NCBI GenBank assembly: GCA_949295115.1
Contig: CASFJU010000002.1
Coordinates: 62,001-126,000, forward strand
Source of the DNA: an uncultured Phascolarctobacterium sp.
Lineage (GTDB): Bacteria; Bacillota; Negativicutes; Acidaminococcales; Acidaminococcaceae
Direction: 5' to 3'
DNA length: 64,000 nucleotides
Below the pieces are notes generated by a model, which had not been told where the DNA came from, searched no databases, and worked only from the letters and a program-made list of their open reading frames with translations. Position 1 is the first letter of the stretch; each line of letters begins with the position of its first letter. Positions 28,036 through 36,341 of the stretch are shown here, piece by piece. Position numbers and translations under genes: made by a program.

Positions 28036-28803
28036 TTAATAATTGGTCAAATCGGCATTGAACCACTGTTCGGAAATCTTTTTGGCAGTGCCGTCGGCTT
28101 TCATTTCATCCAGAGCCTTGTCAATCAGCGGAGCATATTCTTTGTCGTCCTTACGGAAGGCAACCGCTACAACTTCATCGCCAAGGTTTTCTTCAAGGAT
28201 TCTGTATTTGCCGGGGTTCTTGCTGTCATAGTAACGGGCAAGCACAGCGTCAACAACTGCTGCTTCAACGCGGCCGCTGTCGATATCCATGTAAACGGCT
28301 GCAAAGTCAGGATATTTTCTGTATTCTTTCAGGCTGTTGCGCATTTCGTCGTTGCCGTCGATGATGTAAGAACCGGTGCTGTCATCCTGCACAGCTACAA
28401 CCTTGCCTGCCAGATCAGCAATAGCGTTGATGGTGGAATTTGCCGGTACAACAATCAGCTGAGCGTTTTTCATGTAAGGTTTGGAAAGCTGATAAACTTC
28501 AGCGCGTTCCGGGTTAACGGTAAAGCAGTTCCAGATAGCGTCGATGCGTTCGCCCTTCATTTCAGCTTCTTTAGAAGCCCAGTCAATAGGTTTGAACTCA
28601 ACATCAAGCCCTGCGCGTTTGCAGGCCTCGCGTGCCATATCAATGTCATATCCGACGATTTCGTTTTTCTCATTGCGGAAGCCCATCGGTGCAAAGTTAT
28701 CGTCAAGGCCTACCACCATTTTTTTCGGGCCGTCGCTGCCGCAGCCTGCTACCAGACACAGCGCGGTAATTAAAGTCATCGCCAGTACCAATAATTTTTT
28801 CAT
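28036..28803 (-). CDS. Amino-acid ABC transporter substrate-binding lipoprotein (family 3)
   Basis: Binding protein of 255 aa. The signal peptide ends in the lipobox LVAGC near residues 16-20, so it is a lipoprotein. The mature part has the family 3 features GLDDNFAPMGFRNEKNEIVGYDIDMAREACKRAG, split here: first lobe ligand region near 40-70, then a hinge and second lobe with DSTGSYIIDGN. The substrate is likely a polar amino acid; glutamine, cystine or arginine cannot be separated by eye. It is first in its operon behind a strong promoter. Confidence 0.92.
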   Translation of the reverse strand: MKKLLVLAMTLITALCLVAGCGSDGPKKMVVGLDDNFAPMGFRNEKNEIVGYDIDMAREACKRAGLDVEFKPIDWASKEAEMKGERIDAIWNCFTVNPERAEVYQLSKPYMKNAQLIVVPANSTINAIADLAGKVVAVQDDSTGSYIIDGNDEMRNSLKEYRKYPDFAAVYMDIDSGRVEAAVVDAVLARYYDSKNPGKYRILEENLGDEVVAVAFRKDDKEYAPLIDKALDEMKADGTAKKISEQWFNADLTNY

Positions 28804-28849
28804 TTCAAAATCCCCCTTCAAAAAATTAAATATCGTTGTTATGTTTTAG

Positions 28850-28878
28850 ATTATACTTTAGTTCGCTAAATTTGTAAA
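28850..28878 (-). promoter_or_regulatory. Promoter of the amino-acid ABC transporter operon
   Basis: On the minus strand TTTACA, 17 bases, TATAAT. It lies about 47 bases upstream of the binding-protein start. Confidence 0.8.
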
Positions 28879-28978
28879 GAGGTAAAATGAAAATTTTTTA
28901 AATTTTTTTCGCAGGATTTTTGCCGCGCCGCTGCGAATAACCCATTGTGTTAATTTTATTACAGAGGGAGCGAAAACC

Positions 28979-29329
28979 ATGCTTGTAACAGACAGAAAAA
29001 CCGATTACTTTGAAAAACGCGCCGGCGGCACCGGCACCACCATTATGGAACACATTATTGACGAAAGCGTTTACGGCGGCAAAATTGCAGCTTACGCCCG
29101 CGTAATTTTAAAACCGGGGTGCAGCCTTGGCTACCACAAGCACGAAGGCACCAGCGAAACGCTGTATATTTTAAGCGGCACTGCCGAATACAACGACAAC
29201 GGAACTGAAACCGAACTGTTTCCCGACGACGTTGCCTACTGCGCCGAAGGCGAAAGCCACAGCATCGGCAACAATGCCCACAGCAAAACCGATTTGGTTG
29301 TTATGGCATTGATAGTTAACGAAAAATAA
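28979..29329 (+). CDS. Small cupin-domain protein
   Basis: Single-domain cupin of 116 aa. The metal motif is visible as GYHKHEGTSETLYILSG (two His and a Glu), with the second motif at DDVAYCAEGESHSIGN. Such proteins can be isomerases, dioxygenases or sugar/metal sensors, and the function cannot be told here. The start follows GAGGGAG. It is a single-gene plus-strand unit with its own terminator. Confidence 0.82.
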   Translation: MLVTDRKTDYFEKRAGGTGTTIMEHIIDESVYGGKIAAYARVILKPGCSLGYHKHEGTSETLYILSGTAEYNDNGTETELFPDDVAYCAEGESHSIGNNAHSKTDLVVMALIVNEK

Positions 29330-29335
29330 AAAAGC

Positions 29336-29368
29336 AAAAGCACAGCAATAAAATGCTGTGCTTTTTTT
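29336..29368. terminator. Terminator between the cupin gene and the convergent hydrolase gene
   Basis: Twelve-bp stem AAAAGCACAGCA/TGCTGTGCTTTT with a 6-nt loop and a seven-T tail on the plus strand; A-rich flanks allow it to act on the minus strand too. Confidence 0.92.
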
Positions 29369-29378
29369 GTTTAAACTT

Positions 29379-30419
29379 TTATTTCAGCGCGCTGCCGAAA
29401 AAGTCCGTCAGTTTGCCAAAAGGAATAATGTCGGTTTTATCATACAGGTCAACATGTCCTGCGCCGGGCACAATAAACAGTTCCTTCGGCTCTGCCGCGC
29501 GGGTATACGCTTTTTCGCTGAACTCGCGGCTATGCGCTTCGCTGCCGGTAATAAACAGCAGTGGACGCGGAGAAATAGTTTCAATATCGTTGAATGGATA
29601 GAAATTTAAAAATTTTACGTTGCTGGTCAGCGTGGGGTGTGTTGTTAAAAGCGGACTGCTGCCTGCCGGGGTAAACTCGCCGCGCGGAGTACGGTAATAT
29701 TCATAAAATTCACGTTCAATCGGCGTACTGTTTTCGTTAATTTCATGCACCGTACCGCTGGTGTATTTTGTTTCGCCGCCAAGGTATTCCACATAACGCT
29801 GTTCAGCAGCTTCTGCCATTGCCTGTTTGCGCATTTCCAGCGTTACGCCGTTATGCAGCCCGTTACGGTTGGCGTCGCCCATATCGTACATGCTTACGGT
29901 AGCTACTGCTTTAATGCGCGGGTCAATTTTAGCTGCACTGATGGCAAAACTGCCGCTGCCGCAGATACCCAAAGCGCCGATGCGTTCACGGTCAACCAAT
30001 CCGCTGGTGCCAAGGTAATCAACCGCCGCACTGAAATCTTCGGCATAAATATCCGGCGATACGGCGTTGCGCGGTTCACCTTCGCTGCCGCCCCAGAAGG
30101 AAAGGTCGATAGAAAGCGTGGTAAAACCCTGTTCCGCCAGCTTGGTAGCGTACAAATCTGCGCTCTGCTCTTTAACGGCGCCCATCGGGTGGCCTACAAT
30201 TACCGCCGCACCGTTGTTGGCGTTTTTAACTTTAGGCGTAAACAGATGCCCCGCCACTTTCATTTTGTATTGGTTGTTAAATTTTACGTCCTGCACGGTT
30301 ACTTTATCGCTTTTGTAAAAATTGTCCGGATGACCGTCCGCTTCTGCTGCCAGTGCGCTGCCGCAGCCCAAAACCGCCATGCCCACTGCCAGTGCCAAAA
30401 GTTTACGTTTAAGTTTCAT
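29379..30419 (-). CDS. Exported alpha/beta hydrolase with a cysteine nucleophile (YcjY/dienelactone-hydrolase-like)
   Basis: Protein of 346 aa with a cleavable signal peptide (basic MKLKRK, hydrophobic core, ALA-AE near residue 25). The hydrolase fold shows the oxyanion region GHPMGAVKEQ, and the nucleophile elbow LGICGSGSFA, where the nucleophile is Cys, not Ser, as in dienelactone hydrolase relatives. The acid is likely in LLFITGSEAHSRE and the base His in VPGAGHVDLY. It would act in the periplasm, given the diderm envelope. The substrate is unknown. The ribosome site is AAAGGAAG. Confidence 0.82.
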   Translation of the reverse strand: MKLKRKLLALAVGMAVLGCGSALAAEADGHPDNFYKSDKVTVQDVKFNNQYKMKVAGHLFTPKVKNANNGAAVIVGHPMGAVKEQSADLYATKLAEQGFTTLSIDLSFWGGSEGEPRNAVSPDIYAEDFSAAVDYLGTSGLVDRERIGALGICGSGSFAISAAKIDPRIKAVATVSMYDMGDANRNGLHNGVTLEMRKQAMAEAAEQRYVEYLGGETKYTSGTVHEINENSTPIEREFYEYYRTPRGEFTPAGSSPLLTTHPTLTSNVKFLNFYPFNDIETISPRPLLFITGSEAHSREFSEKAYTRAAEPKELFIVPGAGHVDLYDKTDIIPFGKLTDFFGSALK

Positions 30420-30549
30420 AGGTATCTTCCTTTCATCTTTAAAATTTTTACGGCTTTCTTCCGTGCTTTTATTTTATTACAGCCCTGCTTTACATACAAA
30501 TACTTGTTTTGAATGCGATTATATGCAAATCAGGCATACAAAATAAAAT

Positions 30550-30574
30550 ACCCTGCCGCATTAAACAGCAGGGT
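30550..30574 (-). terminator. Terminator left behind by a LysE-type gene remnant
   Basis: Stem ACCCTGC/GCAGGGT with a T-rich tail (ATTTTATTTTG) on the minus strand, directly after the stop codon of the remnant at 30581. No intact gene now reads into it. Confidence 0.6.
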
Positions 30575-30580
30575 TTGTTT

Positions 30581-30688
30581 TTATATCATCTCAACAAAAT
30601 GCCATAGTAGTTTCAGCCCATAAATTATTATCACTGCGCCGCAGATTTTATTAACGGCGTTTAAAATTCCATGATTTTTCCTTTTAAC
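30581..30688 (-). pseudogene. 3' remnant of a LysE/RhtB-type amino-acid exporter gene
   Basis: Reading the minus strand in one frame to the TAA at 30581 gives about 35 codons ending GILNAVNKICGAVIIIYGLK then LLWHF. This is the usual last transmembrane helix of LysE/RhtB translocators (a short loop, N-x-I-x-G, then a hydrophobic helix). The frame ends 21 bases short of the inverted-repeat end of the non-coding element at 30709. No start or N-terminal part exists. It is best read as a gene cut by arrival of, or recombination at, that element. Confidence 0.6.
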
Positions 30689-30708
30689 TATTTTAGTTTA
30701 GTATACGT

Positions 30709-31499
30709 CTTTGCAGTTACGATACTGCTTACAAATTTTACTTTTTTACTCATGTTCATTCTTTCTAACCAAAGAAAATTAAGGTAGCGTAAATTTCGCT
30801 TCTTATTCAGTCGCAAAATTTGCGTAGCTTCGCTGGCACAATTATAAACTTCGTCTTCGGCTCGTTTCTAATTGGCGACTCAGCTAAAGAAAGTTCCGCG
30901 GCTAGGCGGATTTTCCCGCTTCGCCGCTAACGCGGCTTGCTACGCAACTATTAGCATAACAACTACAAAAATACGAAATTCGCTTCGCTCAGGTTCGATT
31001 TTTGCAGTTGTTCTTTAGCAAATGTTGCTAAAATCCGATGCCGCGTGTTGCCGAGCGTCATACTTCGCAACTTCTTTTTGATTGGTCAGTGCGTATCGCA
31101 CGATAGCAGACTGCTGAAAAGTTCGGTAACATTGCTGCCAAAATAAAAACGTAGCCAAAGTACGAATTTGGGCGGAGCGCGACTTTCAAAAAATAGGCGA
31201 AACTTTAACTAACAAGGCACTTGCAGCTTTTGCCGGAGGATGTCTGAGCGAAGCGAGTTTCCGCAGGCGCTGCAAGTGGCAAACTTATTTGATTCTGAGC
31301 CGTTAAGTTTTTTGAGGAGCGAAGGCTTTTTGGTTACTTTTTACTGAGCCGTTAAGTTTTTTGAGGAGCGAAGGCTTTTTGGTTACTTTTTAGCCTATAA
31401 AAAGTAACATGAATGAGCGATAAAAAAATTAAAAGTAATATCGTAAATGCAAAGGCGAAACATAAATAAAAGTTAAAAAGCACTATACTACATACAAAG
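30709..31499. mobile_element. Non-coding inverted-repeat element, copy I
   Basis: A 791-bp gene-free stretch. Its left end starts CTTTGCAGTTACGATA and its right end has inverted matches at 31433-31456 and 31477-31499. Inside are an outer stem CGGATTTT/AAAATCCG enclosing hairpin 1 (30958-30977 with 30994-31012), and hairpin 2 (31218-31227 with 31269-31278) whose tip holds CTGAGCGAAGCGAGTT. Long blocks are near-identical to copies II and III. No credible protein is encoded. It may be a MITE-like element or a structured RNA locus; I know no name for it. Confidence 0.75.
31295..31392. repeat. Tandem duplication of a 49-bp unit inside element copy I
   Basis: Two adjacent copies of a 49-bp unit beginning CTGAGCCGTTAAG and ending GGTTACTTTTTA. 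Copy III has one such unit but instead duplicates a 30-bp piece, so the right arms expand independently. Confidence 0.9.
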
Positions 31500-31513
31500 C
31501 CGTAACCAAAAAA

Positions 31514-32869
31514 TCACAACCCACCATTCACCTTTATCTTACGCTGCAAGTAAATAAACCTGCCGCCTAAAAATGCGACGGCGCATAAAAGCCCTATATC
31601 AAGGCTGAGCCAGTAGGAGTTCGGTCCCATGTTCAGCCCGTAGTCGAACCAACAGCCGAGCGGCAGGCATATCAGCCAGTAGGCTGCAAGCCCAGCCCAG
31701 AAGGTTGATTTAACGTCCTTATACCCGCGCAGGATCCCCTGTATCGGCGCGGCGGTGGCGTCCATAACCTGAAAGAACATGGCGTAGAACAAAAAGGCAA
31801 CGGTCTGGCTGATAATCACCGGTTCGGACGTGTACAGACCGGCAATCAGCTCGCGGTCCAGCAGTACAAAAATTGTCAGCGCAACCGCCACCGTTAAATT
31901 GCAGGCAATGCCCAGCAGGCTGTAGCGCAGCGCTTCGCCAAAACGGCGCGCACCGGCTTCCACGCCGACGACGATGGTCAGCGACATGCTGAAACTTAAC
32001 GGCACCATATACAGCAATGATGTAAAACTCATCGCCGCCTGATGCGCCGCAATGATGATTGTGCCGAATTTGGCGATAAACACGGCGATAACGCCGAAAA
32101 TGCTCGATTCCATAAAAATTGCCGCGCCCATGGGGATGCCGAGCGAAAGGTTTTCTTTCAGCTGCGCCCAGTCCAGTTTGAATTTATCCGTAAAAATGCG
32201 CAGCGGTGCAAACGCGGGCAGCTTGTGCACAACGTAGATGAAAATAAAAAACTCCAGCCAGTAGGTTATGCCGGTCGCCAGCCCAGCGCCGATGCCGCCA
32301 AGTCTGGGCGCGCCGAACTCGCCGAAAATCAGGCAGTAGTTTAAAAAGGCGTTGACGGGCAACGCCAGCAGATAAATCTTCATCGTTATACCGGTGTAGC
32401 CGCTGGTATCAACCAGCGCACGCAGCGCCGTCGATAAGAAAAACGGCAGCACGCCCACGCCGATAGCGGCGATATACATTTTGGCAATGTAATGCACGTC
32501 CGGCTCCAGCCCGAAGGTGCCCAGCAAGTCATCCAGAAACAGTACGCCCAAAACAAGCAGCGCAACGGAAAACGCCGTTGCCAGCAGCATGGTATGGCGT
32601 ACCACATTACCGATGTTCTGCCGCTCGCCGCGCCCTAAAAGGTGCGCAATTATCGGCATGCTGCCCAACAAAATGCCGTTCAGCGAAGCCATAACAGGCA
32701 TCCACAAATTGCCGCCGATAGCAGTACCGGCTAAATGCACAGCACCGGCATGCCCGCTCATGGCCGAATCGCAAAAGTTCATCGCCATAATGGCTGTTTG
32801 CGTTATTAAAATAGGTATCATTACGTCCAGCAGCCGCCTTAAGCGCACTGCGTTCTTTTTGCCTAACAT
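31514..32869 (-). CDS. MATE-family multidrug efflux transporter
   Basis: Integral membrane protein of 451 aa with twelve predicted helices in two homologous halves. The first helix region PILITQTAIMAMNFCDSAMSGH and the repeated pattern in the second half (near residue 250, LGIPMGAAIFMESSIFG) are typical of the MATE fold. It would export cationic compounds using Na+ or H+. It starts 11 bases after the ABC-F gene stop and probably shares its messenger. The substrate cannot be told. Confidence 0.93.
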   Translation of the reverse strand: MLGKKNAVRLRRLLDVMIPILITQTAIMAMNFCDSAMSGHAGAVHLAGTAIGGNLWMPVMASLNGILLGSMPIIAHLLGRGERQNIGNVVRHTMLLATAFSVALLVLGVLFLDDLLGTFGLEPDVHYIAKMYIAAIGVGVLPFFLSTALRALVDTSGYTGITMKIYLLALPVNAFLNYCLIFGEFGAPRLGGIGAGLATGITYWLEFFIFIYVVHKLPAFAPLRIFTDKFKLDWAQLKENLSLGIPMGAAIFMESSIFGVIAVFIAKFGTIIIAAHQAAMSFTSLLYMVPLSFSMSLTIVVGVEAGARRFGEALRYSLLGIACNLTVAVALTIFVLLDRELIAGLYTSEPVIISQTVAFLFYAMFFQVMDATAAPIQGILRGYKDVKSTFWAGLAAYWLICLPLGCWFDYGLNMGPNSYWLSLDIGLLCAVAFLGGRFIYLQRKIKVNGGL

Positions 32870-32880
32870 AAAAATCCTTT

Positions 32881-34782
32881 CTATTTTGCTGCTTCCACTT
32901 CGGCAAGTTCCTCAAGGTACGCCCAGCGGTCGGTCAAATCGCTGATGCGCTGCGTAAGCTCCTGCTGGCGTGCCGTCAGCTCCGTCAGTTTTACAAAATC
33001 AGTGCCGCAGGCGTTAATCTCCATCTCCGTCATTTTCAGCTCCGCCTCCGCCTGCGCGATAACCTGCTCAATCTGTTCGTATTCCAGTTTTTCCTTGTAA
33101 GTCATTTTGGGCGCACGCTGTTTTTCCTCGCGCGGCTGCGGTTTGGTTGCCGCCTGCGCGCGCTCTTCCTGCCTTGCAAGGTTTTGCGCTTCGGCGCAGG
33201 CCTGCTCGTATTGCGTGTAGTCACCGATGAACTGGCGCACTTCACCTCCGCCCATAAAGGCGAAAATTTTACCGGCAAAGCGGTCCAAAAAGTAACGGTC
33301 GTGCGATACGGCAATAACCGCCCCGTTAAAGGTATCAAGGTAATCCTCAAGCACCGAAAGCGTCGGTATGTCAAGGTCGTTGGTCGGTTCGTCCAGAATC
33401 AGCACATTCGGCGCGCTCATCAAAACGCTTAACAGGTACAAACGGCGTTTTTCGCCGCCGCTTAATTTGCTGACGGGCACCCATTGCAGCTCCGGCGGGA
33501 ACAAAAAGCGTTCCAACATCTGCGCCGCCGTTATGCGCATGCCGTCCGCCGTTTCAATGTAGTCGCTCACATTTTTAATGTATTCCAAAACGCGGCAGTC
33601 TGCGTCCTTAAACTCGCTGTGCTGCGCAAAATAGCCAATTTTAACCGTCTGCCCCACTTTCAGCGTGCCGCGCGTCGGCGTAAGCCTTCCGGCGATAATA
33701 TCCATCAAACTGCTTTTGCCGCTGCCGTTAGGCCCGACAATGCCAATGCGGTCGTTGCGCAAAATGATGTAACTGAAATCATTGATGTAAGTTTTGCCGC
33801 CGTAATCCAGCCCGATTCCTTCCAGCTCGATAATCGTCTTGCCAAGGCGCGAGCCGACGGAAGAAATCTCCAGCTGCGCTTCTTTTTTGATGTTGTTTAC
33901 TTCTTCCTTCAAAGCGTTAAAACGCTCAATACGCTCCTTGCTTTTGGTGCGGCGTGCTTCCGCCCCGCGGCTTATCCACGCCAGTTCGCGCCGGTACACA
34001 TTGCGCAAACGCTGGGCAGCACCCGCAGCAGCAATGCGGCGTTCCTCGCGTTTTTGTAAAAACAGGCTGTAATTGCCGGTGTATAAATAACCTTCGCCGC
34101 CGTCAATTTCCAGCGTGCGGTTTACCACGCGGTCAAAAAAGTAACGGTCGTGCGTAACCATCAAAAGCGCGCCCTTGCGCTTCTGCAAAACTTCCTCCAG
34201 CCACGCCACCGTGTCGTTATCCATGTGGTTGGTCGGCTCGTCCAAAATCAAAAGGTCGCTGGGGCGCACCAAAACACCTGCCAGTGCCACGCGCTTACGC
34301 TGGCCGCCGCTAAGTTCCTTCATCGGCTGCTCTAAATCCGTAATGCCAAGTTTATCAAGCACGGCTTTGGCTTCGCTTTCAAGCTGCCACGCAAATTTTT
34401 CGTCCATCTCCTGCTGCAAGGCTAAAAGCGCCTTCTGCGCCGCCGCGTCCTCCGGCATTGAAGCCGCACGCTGCACTGCCGCCTCATAACGGCGTACCAC
34501 GTCAAGCTGCGCCGATTCGCCGCGGAACACCTGCTCCAACACAGTCGCCTCCGGGTCAAACGCCGGGGCCTGCGGCAAATATTCAATCACGCACGCGCCG
34601 TTTTTGGTAATTTTGCCCTCGCTGGGATCACCGGTCGCAATATCGCGCAGCAGCGTGCTTTTGCCCGTGCCGTTAACGCCGATAACACCGATTTTGTCGC
34701 CGTCTTCTATATTAAAGCTGATATTTTTAAACAAAGTGCGCACGCCGTAGCTGTGCCCCAAATTTTCAACGCTTAAAATCAT
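32881..34782 (-). CDS. ABC-F family ATPase (Uup-like)
   Basis: Soluble protein of 633 aa with two ATPase domains and no membrane helices. Domain 1 has GVNGTGKS, LSGGQRKRVALAGVLV and ILDEPTNHMD. Domain 2 has GPNGSGKS, LSGGEKRRLYLLSVLM and ILDEPTNDLD. The linker between them and the C-terminal coiled coil (about 540-630) are those of Uup. ABC-F proteins act on the ribosome or on DNA structures; Uup affects ribosome function and transposon excision. The start follows GAGG by 8 bases. Confidence 0.93.
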   Translation of the reverse strand: MILSVENLGHSYGVRTLFKNISFNIEDGDKIGVIGVNGTGKSTLLRDIATGDPSEGKITKNGACVIEYLPQAPAFDPEATVLEQVFRGESAQLDVVRRYEAAVQRAASMPEDAAAQKALLALQQEMDEKFAWQLESEAKAVLDKLGITDLEQPMKELSGGQRKRVALAGVLVRPSDLLILDEPTNHMDNDTVAWLEEVLQKRKGALLMVTHDRYFFDRVVNRTLEIDGGEGYLYTGNYSLFLQKREERRIAAAGAAQRLRNVYRRELAWISRGAEARRTKSKERIERFNALKEEVNNIKKEAQLEISSVGSRLGKTIIELEGIGLDYGGKTYINDFSYIILRNDRIGIVGPNGSGKSSLMDIIAGRLTPTRGTLKVGQTVKIGYFAQHSEFKDADCRVLEYIKNVSDYIETADGMRITAAQMLERFLFPPELQWVPVSKLSGGEKRRLYLLSVLMSAPNVLILDEPTNDLDIPTLSVLEDYLDTFNGAVIAVSHDRYFLDRFAGKIFAFMGGGEVRQFIGDYTQYEQACAEAQNLARQEERAQAATKPQPREEKQRAPKMTYKEKLEYEQIEQVIAQAEAELKMTEMEINACGTDFVKLTELTARQQELTQRISDLTDRWAYLEELAEVEAAK

Positions 34783-34868
34783 AAAAACCGCCTCATTACT
34801 AAAGTCTGTTTATATCTTAACACAATTTGCCGCAAAAACAAAACGCCTTTGCGCCCGCGCAGATTTAC

Positions 34869-34896
34869 TTGACAAAAACCCTGCGGCTGATATAAT
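34869..34896 (+). promoter_or_regulatory. Promoter of the riboswitch-controlled transporter
   Basis: TTGACA (34869-34874), 16 bases, TATAAT (34891-34896). Both boxes are perfect. The transcript would start near 34903, just before the riboswitch. Confidence 0.88.
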
Positions 34897-34916
34897 AAAC
34901 CTATACAAATTGCATA

Positions 34917-35019
34917 GGCGCCGCGGGACTGACGGATATAAGTGGAACTAACCACGTGGACCGCGCTGCTGTAAGATTAGCCGGCCGTCTGGGCAGAGAG
35001 AAGTGCCCGGACGGCTTTT
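34917..35019 (+). ncRNA. ZTP (pfl) riboswitch with terminator expression platform
   Basis: The 5' half reads GGGACTGACGGAT, then a stem GTGG/CCAC and GGACCGCG. The 3' half has CCGTCTGGGCA (34985-34995). Both match the pfl/ZTP consensus with one change each, and the changes pair with each other: GGCGG/CCGCC is here GACGG/CCGTC. The 3' strand doubles as the left arm of a terminator, GCCGTCTGGGCA/TGCCCGGACGGC (34984-35015), followed by TTTT. Binding of ZTP, which signals low 10-formyl-THF, would prevent termination and turn on the transporter. Confidence 0.85.
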
Positions 35020-35033
35020 GTTATCCGGTCGGT

Positions 35034-35060
35034 TCTCTCCTTTGTAATTGAAAGGAGAGA
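35034..35060 (+). promoter_or_regulatory. Second hairpin that hides the ribosome binding site of the transporter
   Basis: TCTCTCCTTT pairs perfectly with AAAGGAGAGA over a 7-nt loop. The right arm contains the Shine-Dalgarno site AAGGAG and is followed by six T and the ATG at 35067. It could act as a second terminator or block translation start. Confidence 0.7.
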
Positions 35061-35066
35061 TTTTTT

Positions 35067-36290
35067 ATGAAAAACAGATGGCTTATCGCACTGGCGGCAG
35101 TCGGCATCCACATTTCCATCGGCAGCGTTTATGCGTGGAGCGTGCTGACGCGCCCCATTATGCAGCAGCTTGGCTTTACCTTGCAGCAAACGACATGGAC
35201 TTTTTCCATTGCTATTTTGTTTTTGGGTTTATCCGCAGGCTTTTTGGGCGGCTACGTTGAAAAGCACGGCCCGCGCAAAAGCGGCTTTACCAGCGCACTG
35301 TTCTTCGGCACTGGCATGCTTGGCACAGCGCTGGCGGTACATCTCGAAAGCCTTGCGCTGTTGTATTTGTTCTACGGTTTTATCGGCGGCATTGGTTTAG
35401 GCGTCGGCTACATCACGCCGGTATCGACGCTGGTTAAATGGTTCCCCAACAACCGTGGCTTTGCCACCGGGCTTGCCATTATGGGCTTCGGCTTTGCAAG
35501 TCTAATCGCCGGGCCTTTAATGCAGTATCTGGTTGCCAATTACGGTTTAGCGCAGAACTTTATCATTTTGGGCGTGGCATACATGGTCATTATGGCGCTG
35601 TCGGCATCGTATCTGGAACCGCCCAAAGCACAGCCGCAGCAGCAATCCGCGCAAAGCGGCAATTACACAACGCTGCTTGCGCCCAAAAGTTATACAGCGG
35701 CACAGGCGCTTAAAACCTGGCAGTTTTACGCACTTTGGTGGATATTTTTTACCAACATCACCTGCGGCATTGGGCTGCTCGCCGTTGCCTCGCCTATGGC
35801 GCAGGAGGTTGTCGGCATGACGCCGGAAGCAGCGGCTTCCATGGTTGGCATCATCGGGCTGATTAACGGCGGCGGTCGCATTGCTTGGTCAACAGTTTCG
35901 GATTACATCGGCAGGCGCGCCGTTTATGTTTTGTTTTTTGTGATAGAAATTGCCGCGTTTTACCTGCTGGCGCAGACGGCGGACGCGCTTTTGTTCCAGC
36001 TTTTGGTGTTCATCATCATCTCCTGCTACGGCGGCGGCTTTTCGTGCATGCCGGCTTATTTAAGCGACCTGTTCGGCACGAAGGAACTGAGCGCCATCCA
36101 CGGCAAAATTTTAACCGCGTGGAGCATGGCAGGCATCGCAGGCCCGCTACTATTATCGTGGATGCGCGAAACCACCAGCGGCTACATAGCCACGCTGTAC
36201 GTATTTTCCGCAGCGTTTGTGTTAAGCCTCATCGTCGCACTTGTACTGAAATGGAAAACGTCGGTGGACGTGGAAATGCAGAAGCATTAA
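35067..36290 (+). CDS. OFA-family major facilitator transporter (oxalate/formate antiporter family)
   Basis: Membrane protein of 407 aa with twelve helices. It starts with a typical OFA first helix (ALAAVGIHISIGSVYAWSVL) and keeps the MFS loop motifs GGYVEKHGPRKSG and GRIAWSTVSDYIGRR. The GxGxGxGYITP stretch after helix 4 is also usual for the family. The ZTP riboswitch in its leader ties it to folate one-carbon status, which makes formate a plausible substrate (inference); the family also carries oxalate, pyruvate and other carboxylates. It is a single-gene unit. Confidence 0.9.
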   Translation: MKNRWLIALAAVGIHISIGSVYAWSVLTRPIMQQLGFTLQQTTWTFSIAILFLGLSAGFLGGYVEKHGPRKSGFTSALFFGTGMLGTALAVHLESLALLYLFYGFIGGIGLGVGYITPVSTLVKWFPNNRGFATGLAIMGFGFASLIAGPLMQYLVANYGLAQNFIILGVAYMVIMALSASYLEPPKAQPQQQSAQSGNYTTLLAPKSYTAAQALKTWQFYALWWIFFTNITCGIGLLAVASPMAQEVVGMTPEAAASMVGIIGLINGGGRIAWSTVSDYIGRRAVYVLFFVIEIAAFYLLAQTADALLFQLLVFIIISCYGGGFSCMPAYLSDLFGTKELSAIHGKILTAWSMAGIAGPLLLSWMRETTSGYIATLYVFSAAFVLSLIVALVLKWKTSVDVEMQKH

Positions 36291-36301
36291 GATATAATAG
36301 C

Positions 36302-36335
36302 AACCGCCCTGATAAAAGTCAGGGCGGTTTTTTTG
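36302..36335 (+). terminator. Terminator of the OFA transporter gene
   Basis: Stem AACCGCCCTGA/TCAGGGCGGTT with a 6-nt loop followed by TTTTTT, 12 bases after the stop codon. Confidence 0.95.
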
Positions 36336-36341
36336 TTTCAC

